A stretch of 64,000 nt of DNA from Cristatella mucedo (Eukaryota; Bryozoa; Phylactolaemata; Cristatellidae): assembly GCA_009760855.2 (NCBI GenBank), contig WPIO01000022.1, positions 3,906,501-3,970,500 on the forward strand. Reading direction: 5' to 3'. Of this stretch, positions 23,986 through 34,300 are shown one piece after another (the stretch's first letter is position 1; each line of letters begins with the position of its first letter). The translations under genes and the position numbers were made by a program. The notes below the pieces were generated by a model. That model searched no databases, had not been told where the DNA came from, and was given only the letters and a program-made list of their open reading frames with translations.

Positions 23986-25400
23986 CTAATCGCTTTTTTG
24001 GTAGCTCAGCCAATAAGGAATTGGTGGATCAAGACTTTTGAGAAGGACTATGTATGTATACATACACGTACACGCAGTTTGAGAACGTGTTTGGTAGGCA
24101 AAGCACGTCAAAATATTCCATTGACAGATGAACACTTGCAGTAAAAAAAATTCTGCCTAGTTTTACCGTCTAACTTTCTTTGTCGGGCATTTTAGTTGCC
24201 GCTGACCTCTGAGATTCACGCTAAGCCTAAATCCCTTGGGGCTCCTCCACGATTGGCCAGTCGTTTGCCAGGTTAAGGTTTGGCCTTCCGCTTCATTCGG
24301 CGGAAGATGGCTGACCTTTGTGCCGGCTAGGCTTACAGTCTTGCTAACCACAACGTACGGCAGAAGCTGCGCGCGCCCCTTCGTGACTCGTAGCCGTCAG
24401 CTCTCTGCTCTGCCTGCACGAGTGCAAATACGCGCTGCGTAAGGATTACAAGCTTAGTCTCTCTTGTTCGGTTGCTTTTACGCCAATGCTTTCACAAGAC
24501 TTTTTCGCGAGACACAGTTTCTCCCGAGGCAACCGTGTAAGACACTCTTGCTAATTTTTCTTATGTCAATGTGGAGTTTTCTAACGTTGCTGAATTGATG
24601 CCTAACGACGTTCCTGACGATTCATGCCTTACGTTGAACACTTATCACATATGTCTGCACAGCCTAATAAAATGAATACACAGTTGTAAGGAAATTGGTT
24701 CAGCCACTTTACCACTAATTTGAAGTTAACTCCCTCCAAAGGCAAAGGAGGATATCGTTAGATTTACTAATATTCCAGCCCATTTGAGATAAGGGACCAA
24801 AATAGAATACTGGGAGAATATTGAAAAGGTTTCATTGACCATTTAGCAATGCTGGTATACATATATGTCTCAGCGATTTGACCATCACTTTGCGATTGGA
24901 GCTCTCTATTAGGTGCTACATCTATTTACGAATGCTGGTGAAGCTAGCGGTAGAAGAAATAATTGAGTCGCCAAATGACTTTGCAATAAAGCTTAAGTTT
25001 CAAAAATTCTACCAAGACTTTTAGCATCAGGGTAAATTTTTCTATTCCCTCTCCTGTTCCGTAGACAGAGCGTAGAAAACTACTTGTTGATCTTTCTTTC
25101 GTATATTCTTTCAACGTAGATTCAATGCGACCTTCCGATTTGTCTTACTAGAAGAGCAAAAATCATCTCCCGATCTATGATCGGGGTCATTTCTGACTCT
25201 TTCTGTGCGATTAGAGCTGGGATACGTAATAAAAACGGTGACGAATGACTTGCCAACTATTATCAATTTTGTAATAACTGTCATAGAATTCTGCTAACCG
25301 TATATTGAAATAAGTCCTGACGATTTATAATTGTATTGCTCTACATTCAATTATTCAACATTTATTTTTCATCAGCATCCACATCAAGAAATTATTTTTC
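23986..25400. other. no gene recognised
   Basis: No frame with splice signals or a recognisable domain was found on either strand. Confidence 0.35.
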
Positions 25401-25690
25401 TTGCTGAATGTATATGCTCCGTTAAGGAGGGCGCTGCGCATTTCCTAAAGGAACAATGTTGTATTTGTTCCTAGAAGAAATGATGTGATCCAAATGCGAC
25501 GGAAGGCCTGGTGTGAACTGATTGAGACTGCTAGTGTGGAGAAAGAAAATTGATGTACCTAAAGATGGGTAATAAATCTTGAAGCCGATTAGTTCCTTGA
25601 TTGGTAGCCAGTGCAAATTGGTGAGCAACTTTGCAATGTGAAATGGCAGTTGTGACACGTTCGACAGCTAAGCCTAGCTGGCAAGCTTTG
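25400..25690 (-). mobile_element. LINE fragment (reverse transcriptase C-terminus)
   Basis: The minus-strand frame reads HIAKLLTNLHWLPIKELIGF, the conserved LHWLP motif of Jockey-type ORF2 thumb regions. Confidence 0.6.
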
Positions 25691-26954
25691 CAACAACTAT
25701 GAGCATCTTATTGCACATGCAAGAAGACCAGACGGGATGCCGCGAATAGCTAGACCAGCTTGCTATGGTATCCTCGCGAGCAAGCCCGCATTATTGCAAA
25801 TCTAGGTTGGTGAAAGTAGGCATATTTGACTAAAGATCTTACGTGGTCATCTATCAAAATCCTTTTGGAAGAGAACATTCAGATTCCGTACAGAGGCTAC
25901 ATGGGATTTGGTGGTTGATCGGATCTGGGCAGTTAGGCTTTCCAGTCACCGAAGTAACACTTGATAGAGTACCACTTAAAGCCACACTTAATAAAGCAAT
26001 AGGAGCTTTCCAATTACCATAGTTGCAACAGCCATTGTTGCGTAGGCGTCCTTGGCAGCGAAATTACTTCTTTTCCTGTACGAAGGTTTGCATAGCCAGC
26101 CATTCATTGAACAGTGGTCGTGCGCAGGCTCAGGAAAATCGCCATGCCATCTATCACGAAGGTACTCCTTGACTATTGTCGGGATCTGCCTCTCTTTTGT
26201 AAAGGATATTCAGAACAACTCTGTTTAGTACAAACGAGCCACGAACTATCCGAACTAAACATTGCATACAAAAGAAGTTGAGTCATTTGAGAATAATGCT
26301 AAATGTAAGCCATAGCTTCCGAAATATTTGTGGGCATAGTAGATGAATCCGACACTTCAGCCTTCGGCGTTCATAAGCCTTGGGGCTGCACTGGTCCAGC
26401 TGTACTACGAATTCAAGCTGAATCGGTGAATAGGGAGGAGACCCAGGAGGCTTAGGAAACATGTCAAGTCGTAAGTCGGCAATGCAGATATACAAGATTA
26501 CTGGGGGATCAACTTCATGTTGAGGTGCACGACACTGCCTTGAATACAATTTTTGTGATTGAACGAGTGCTCGGTATTTCTAAGCTTCTCCACGCTGCTC
26601 GGCCATTGTCGTATGACTCCTGCAGGGCCTATGCTCCTAAATGGAACTCATGTATCGCTTAGACACCTATTACATCCACACCGCCGACATACAGCTAGCA
26701 TATTGCGATCCAACTCGTGCAATTATGTTCTAGGGCAGCAGTGAAAGTTGAAGCTTCAGCACTCCTGCTGCTCGCACACGCAGTAGGTGCATGGCAAGTG
26801 TCAGTCATGTCTTCTCGGACTTAGCGGAGTTACATTTCCAGATCTAGATGTGCTGCCCCATTAACAGGTGACCAGTATGACATGCACAGGTACCATAGAA
26901 TGGATTAAGCGGTCATGAGGAAGTGGCCTAAATGTTTCATGCACCAGATGTAGT

Positions 26955-27180
26955 CTGAATTATCGTCACGAATGGCACAGAACGCTAGCCGACGTGCAAC
27001 ATCACCAGTTTATTCCACCTCCACACGGAGCAGGGCGAATCACAACTCTCCTCGCCCCTTTCGCCCACTGGAGTCCCCCGACTCCCTAGGCAAAACAACC
27101 ACTATTAGCACGGCCCGGCTGCTTAACACATCGAGTGTCACAGCCTACTCGTACAGCGATCAGGGGCAGTGTCATCAATT
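26955..27180. repeat. LTR-like repeat fragment
   Basis: Shares GGCACAGAACGCTAGCCGA and the following CAGTTTATT region with 41340-41430, and the first part with 44225-44255. It is probably a piece of an LTR of the Gag-bearing family near 41-44 kb. Confidence 0.45.
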
Positions 27181-27844
27181 AAATAAAACCAAACCAGATT
27201 GTTCGTGAACAGAGAAAGCACTGCATGTGCTTTCAGGCAAAAATTATTCCAGCTTTTGAAAAAGCAATCACCACTGAAGTGGACACTGCATAGCTGCTCT
27301 ACTGAGAGCGATACCGGCCCCCAGACTCAGGATTCCTTTGAATGATTTTGCCTTTTCCGAGCTGCTTGAGTATGCCATGGTTCGGGATCGCGGATGAGCG
27401 ACTAAGAGCCTACTAATAGCCGAATCGCCGTGACTTTGCCACCTGGCCCCCAAATCCCCCCCCCCCCTTGACCCGTGAGTATCGTTGCCTCAATCTGAGA
27501 AAGCACCGAATTTATCGAAAAGTTAATGACCCCTTTTTGACTTATAACCGATCAGCCATAACCACGCGGACGGTGTTTAGGCAGTTTTTTTAAAGATCGC
27601 GGCAATTCTGTTTGGCTCTCTTTCTTCGTACGGCGCACCAGCCAAGTGCAGGTGCCGCATGGACTCAGTCGGAAACCTGTATAACAGAGCAACTAGACCA
27701 CGCATGCAGCACGAGAAGCACGGTTTGCTGTAGTCTTGAAAGTTAAACGCGAGCTGAACAATACCGCCAGTGACTGGTCTTCAAATCGCATAATAACTTC
27801 AATCCCTGAATAGTACATAATATCAAAACAGTGAAAATGCTAAC

Positions 27845-27960
27845 TAAGCACTAACTATTCGATCGTGCTTCTTCTGCCGCAATTGTAAAGCGCCTAGAAA
27901 GATATTGAGTTCTCCGAGGGCACTTTATCAAATGTATTATTACTATTATTATTGTTAAGC
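27845..27960 (+). mobile_element. LINE-A 3' UTR fragment
   Basis: Family end with the terminal stem-loop (TGTAAAGCGCCTAGAAAGAT) and (ATT)n tail, located about 400 bases upstream of the PTBP start codon. Confidence 0.7.
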
Positions 27961-28199
27961 AACGCCCACAAACAGGGAGCTGCGAAGGTATGTTGGGAGA
28001 GTGCTGATAAGACGACTCAGAACGAGGTTCTGCTAGACAGCGACGCGCGTAGTTACGTCGGCCGCAGCGCGCTTACCGTCGCCACTCAGGATTGGACGAA
28101 CAGCCTGGGACTACCGTCGTCACGTGGCATGTTGGTTCTAGTAATAGTTGTACGATCTTTATAAAATAAATATTTTGAATATATGTAAATAAATGCTTG

Positions 28200-28354
28200 A
28201 AAACAAAAAGTCTGTGTTCTGCGGCTAGCAGGGAGGTTTATCCGACCTGCCGCCGCGACTCACTGCGCGCCATTTTGAGACAATCGCCGTGCGCTTTTGT
28301 GAGCTAGTTGGTCGATTGGATCAGTTTTCTTGCATCGTAGGTTTGCAAGCCATA
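28200..28354 (+). promoter_or_regulatory. candidate PTBP promoter and 5' UTR
   Basis: A GC-rich stretch directly upstream of the proposed first codon contains CGCCATTTTGAGACA, resembling a YY1-type initiator-proximal element. No TATA box is evident. This is inference from position and composition. Confidence 0.35.
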
Positions 28355-31300
28355 ATGCAAGCTAACGAATCCGGTGTGCAGAGGTTAGTAGCATTTGTAT
28401 CTGTGATGGCGCCTGTCAAGCCATGCTCAAAGCGTTTGCCGGAAGGTATCGGCGTGCATCCCTTTGTCGCTCGCACGGTCCGTGATACGGTACTAGATTT
28501 GTCTGATAGGGCTAGTCGATGTCATTGTAACTTCCCAAATGGTAAAGAGACTTTTGAATTGCATGTTATAGCTTGTGTTTATCAGCTCAGTGCTTGCTGC
28601 TCCGTCCCGCAAATGTCGCCGTGCCGGCTAGCTTAACCGTTGGCGTCGCCGGCTTTACCCACTGCGGTCTACCATGTTATGTCTTTATTTCAGGGATCAG
28701 ACAGCAGGAACAAAGGTACGGGGAATGCTGCGCTATCAGTGTCGTGATGTTGCTAAATTGCCACAGGGTTGTTGTGCTGCGTGCGTTAGTGCTGCCTCCT
28801 TCGGCACGGTGCTGCGAACTCAAAAGGGTTTGTCCAGCATTTACTGCCGGGAATAGATAAATATGATGACTTTCTAACTAGGTGGTACTTCCAAGTTTTT
28901 CTTTGTTTACTACCATCATGCTTGTTCCGCCGAAAGTAACCTTATGAAGACGCGACGAAAAATAGTGCTCAAAGCTTAAGCGGCTGTTTGATACGCTTAT
29001 AGCAGCCAGCAGACATAAGCTATGGAATTAGAGAAAACAGTGAGGAGAGCTGTCAGGACAATCAAGAAGTAGCATTCCAGAACGTAAAAGTAGCTTCGCA
29101 AGACGTCTACACGGTCTGCCTTGCTTAGTCGCTCGTGTTTCTGTATGCATTATACTTAGACTGGGGTCGTGTTTGTGGTTGCATTCAGGTCATTGCAATT
29201 TGTCCGAGCAATGCTTCAATGTACAAAATGACGGCCCTAGCCCAGAGTTGCAGATATCTGCAAAGTAGCTATGGGTGTTTCATAGTAGTGTCAAGAAGTA
29301 GTGGAGCTATAACATATTGGACTTCTGTTAATGTTTTGTACAGTATGGAATAACTTTGGTTCTGTTAAGCGATGTAACTATGTCGACTAACAGTATGCCA
29401 TGCACTCAAGTAACAATAATACATTTATAAAGCGCCTGCAGATGAATCTCTTTCTAGGCGCTTTACAATTGGTGCTTATTAATTCATCTCTTACTTTTTA
29501 GAGAGGTTCTGAGGAGATGTCATCAATGGCATCTAATGGTAACGGTGGAGATTGTGATCTGTCAATTTATGCTGAGAGTAATGATGCTAAAAAGGTAATA
29601 CATATTGACACGGTTGGTTACTTTGGCATTTTTGTGTTCTCGGGCAAAAAGTTTGCAAAAGCCTACTTTACTTTTTACCGTAGGCCAAGCTTGAATCAGA
29701 TGGAGTATCCCGAGTCCTTCATATAAGAGGTATCCCACAGGATGTTAGTGATGGTGAGATTGTCCGTCTTGGCACTCAGTTTGGTAAAGTTACCAATCTT
29801 ATAGTGATGCGCAACAAAAATCAGGTAAGATAGCAGCTTTGCTGTTTATCTTGGTTTTTTTGCTGATTTGATGGTAGGCCTAGGAACTGATGCTGACTGT
29901 CAATGTCATATAGGCATTTCTTGAGATGGAAGATGTGAAGCAGGCAACTGCTCTCGTGACCTACCATCAACTGTATCCTGCCCAGATTCGAGAAAAGGCT
30001 GTTTATGTACAGTTTTCGTCAAATTATAAGGAACTGCGTACAGATCACATAGTAAGTTCATTATAGTATATTATATAGTATATATCACATAGTTTATTTG
30101 CCCCATCCCAAGATTTAATACCGAAGGTCATCTCTATGTAGTCGTGGTATGTTGTTACTTCGTGACATGGAAAGTAAAGTTAAGACCGTTCATTTTAGAA
30201 TCCAGCTGTTTCAGCTGCTTCATCTATTCAGGTTACTGGCACAGGTTGCCAGAGCCTGCTTGCTGGTGATGCCGAGGCCAGGACTGTCTTGCGAGTTATT
30301 GTTGAAAATCTCATGTACCCAGTCACCATTGATGTGCTCAAACAGGTTAGTATTTTGCACCCAGGAATGTTTTTAGTTACTGCATGTCTTTATGTAGCCC
30401 TGGTTCTTATGTTTTGGTTTTAATTTAGATTTTTTCAAGATATGGTCAAGTGCTGAAGATCGTGATTTTTACGAAGAACAGTAAGTACCCTATTCCGACG
30501 AGACTTTAATTTATATTCGCGATTTTATGATCCTAACCTATTGGTTGTTTTTGTAGATCAGTTCCAGGCTCTAGTTCAATTTGCTGATCCGATTTCTGCG
30601 CAGACCTCTAAAGTGGTAAGTGATTTTTCACAAAGCTTATCTGATTTGTTTGATTTGTTTTTGACAAGATTTTTATTTACTTGGTTTGGCTTGTAGTCTC
30701 TCGACGGTCAGAATATCTATAACGGCTGCTGTACCCTTCGCTTGGACTTCTCCAAGATGACTTCATTGAACATTAAATACAATAATGAAAAGAGCAGAGA
30801 CTACACAAATCCTCACCTTCCAACTGGTGATGGAATGTCGTCACACTTTGAAAATACTCCCTCTCATGGAGGGATGGGCTTAAGTAAGTTGTGTGTAGAA
30901 GCTCAAAAATCCTTAGCAGATTTGGGTCTATTTCGAGTTACGTTTTTCATGCTACATTGTATAAGATTTTTTATTTTTTGTGTATTTTAGTCCAAATGGG
31001 AAACTTGTCAGGAGCTATGGGAAATATGGGTGGTATGAATCTGGGCATTGGAATGTCACAGTCGATTGGACTGAATTCGTCAGGCATGCAAAGTCAGAGC
31101 GGCTGTGTTGTCCTTGTTTCGAATCTTGACGAAGAGGTAATGTTTTTGTTTTATAGTGCTGTTTATTTTGCATTTCTATGGTGTGTGCTTTTGTTTTGCC
31201 ACATGCCCTCGGTTCAGTGTGCCATGATCTTTTTTGCTAATGCAGTACTTGAATGTTTTTGATTGTCGGGCTATAACTGATCGTTTTCTTTTTTCTCGCT

Positions 31301-34300
31301 CCCATTCAACTTGCTGACGACTACACTGATCGGCTGCTGTCTTCACCACTACACTGTGGAACGTGCTTCTTGTCCAATCGCCCTATTTATGCTGAACTAC
31401 TGTTCAACTTGAACTGACTGCACTAATATCACTGTTCTGATAAATATAGAAGGTTACACCTGATGCTCTTTTTACCCTTTTTGGTATGTCTTCTGCTACA
31501 GGGCAGTTTACTAAGCTTGATTGTGGTGTTTGAGCATTTTGGAGTAGTCTCTTGCTGGCAAGCATTTTAGTCGATTGCATTCACAAATGGCATTGTCCCA
31601 CAGCCCATTCTGTTTTCCCTTTTTTAACACTTTCTTGCGATATTCAGGCGTTTACGGTGATGTGTACCGTGTGAAGATACTCTACAACAAAAAAGATAAT
31701 GCCTTGATCCAGTATGCCGAAGGACAGCAGGCACAGCTTGGTAAGGCATTTGTATTGTCGGTTAGACAAGGCAGCAATTGTAACCAATCAGCTGGTGGAG
31801 TAATTTACTAGGTAACACAACCGATTCTGGTTTCAGCGATTTCGCACTTGGATAAAGCCCGAGTATGGGGGAAGCAGATTCGGGTGGCACCTTCAAAGCA
31901 TTCGGTTGTGCAACTGCCATCCGACCAACAGGCGGTAAGGCCTCCTTTCATTGCCTATTATAATTCTAACATTAATACATATATCGTAATACTTTGATGG
32001 TTGTTTGATCGTTATTTGCAGGAAGGTGCTCGTTTAACTAAAGATTTCACCAACTCCCCTCTGCACAGATACAAGAAGAAAGGATCGAAGAATTATCAGA
32101 ACATCTATGCCCCCTCAGCGACTCTTCATTTGTCAAATATTCCGTAAGTAATAATGCATTTGTGTAGCGCCCTCGGAGAACTTGAATCTCTTTCTAGGCA
32201 CTTGAGATATGCTGCAAAGGAATCATGGTCGAATAGTTAGTGATAGCATGGTCAGTGACGACAAGTATAACTTTAAGAGGTGACAATGCACAGGGTCAGC
32301 ATGCATATGGTTAGTGACAGCATGCATAATATGGTTAGTGACAGCATGCAGTGTCTGCACCATAAGCACACACAAGACAAATGTAAAGCGCCTAGAAAGA
32401 GATTGTTCTCTGAGGGCGCTTTATCAAGTGCAATATTATTATTATTATTATTATTAAGACATTGACCCCCTAAATAAGGCTGTGATACATACGTACGTTT
32501 TTAGATTTTTGTCGACAGGTCATGTGGCCTGTCGGAAGTTGAGCATACGAGCTCAAAGCAGTCTCCATAGGATTTGAGGTTGTACGAAGTGTACCTAAAT
32601 AATTAGATTCAGAAAGACGGTAGTACTAGGTTCAGCCTGGTGGGGGAGTAGGTCTGATAAGTAGGCTGGAGCCAACGAATCAATGGACCTATTTATTATT
32701 ATTATTAGTGACAGAGCCTTGAAGTGAATGCGATGCTTGCCGGAGCCAGTGCAGGTCAACAAGAGTGGTGTGGTGTCGCAACTACAACGTTCGCATCAGG
32801 CAAGCTTGGCTACAGGGTTTTGTGCCAACTGCAAGCCCCTGATTGCACAGGCCGTTAGATAAGTAAAGCGTTCCTCGCGAATTCTGTTGGTAGCAATCTA
32901 TTAGCTAGTCGAAAATATGGAGGTAAGCAGGTAGTCTACTACTGTGGTTCCATGACTATTCTATCCCAAAATTAACTCGATGGTCATGCATTTTTTGCCA
33001 AGTGCCAGGCGCCAGCAAATCCAGAATTGTATTGGCCAGTTACATCAAGTCGACCATCTGTGCTTTCACGAAAAATTATTCGCACAATTACCACTGGTAG
33101 CATGGCATATGCTGGAATAGTGCACATACACGAAATTATTTGCACGTGGTCCTGTGTGTCGGAAATTAGTGGCCCAGATGGGAAATATATAGTCAGACCG
33201 GTTTTCAGTTTTGGAGTTTCAATGTTGCAAGAAATACGTTAAGGCTGTTTAAGATTTGTTATTGGTTCAACAGTGCGGATTATTGCTTGGTGTCATTTGG
33301 AGACTGCCAAAGCCACCCCTGTGCATTTTAATCCAACTCGAAAATTGTCAGGAGTATGCTACCTGCGCTGCTTTGAAAGTGAAAAAAAGCCGTACTTCTA
33401 GCCAAGACATGGTGTAGGTAATGAATCTGCAAGAACAAACAGTGTTACTAGTGTAAGTCATTTGTTGTGTTCTTATAACAACTTTAAAAACAAGATGAGT
33501 GTCGTAATGCTAAAATGTTGCCTATTGTGATCAGTCAGGGTATATCGCCGTCTGATATCCAGCGAATTCAAAGCTTTTGCTCAGCATACAGGCTTTTTAG
33601 ATTCAGAGTCAATGAAGAAATGTTCTTTTTTTGAGATCACAAAGGTGGTCAAATGTTGAACATAGCACAGCTTGAGAAATGATCCTTGGCTAGATTGTAT
33701 GAACAGGAAATGAATTTTAGTGCATTACTGTCGGGTCTCAAATATCTAGTACCATCCCCACAATCCTGCAGCCAGATTTTGGTAGCTGACTCCCACGCAT
33801 GCGTGAGCATAAAGCAGACTGATGTCAAGTTTTACTCTATTTAAGGCAAATTAAATTGTGTGGACTCTTTGGTTTAGCAGTGCAAGCAGTATGTCTGAAT
33901 ATGCATAACCCTATCTATGCCCCTTATAATTGAAATGCACGTTCACCTACTTGCTTCGGAGGAGATGCATGCCTATGATTAATGATGCGCAAAATGTTGC
34001 GATGTTGTGAACCTCCCCAAACTGTAATATGCCGTTGTTTTAACTCGTCCATTATTATATTCATTGTATGGAATTTTTAGGCCTGATGTAACAGCAGAAG
34101 TACTTCAAGCAGAGTTTTGCAATCATGGCCAAGTTATTGCGTTCAAGTTTTTTGAGAAGGATCGAAAAATGGCCCTTGTACAAATGAGCTCAGTTGAAGA
34201 AGCAATTGCTGGCCTTGTTGTAAGTAAATGAGTGCACAAGCTTCATACAAGCTGCCAAGATTTTTGTTGCGACTAGAGGCCGACGAGTTAGTGTTTTCAT

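Noticed and set aside
28289-28636. 115-codon plus frame near the PTBP start
   Set aside because: It runs through the predicted donor at 28384 and has no motif; the proposed coding part is only 28355-28383 in a different frame.
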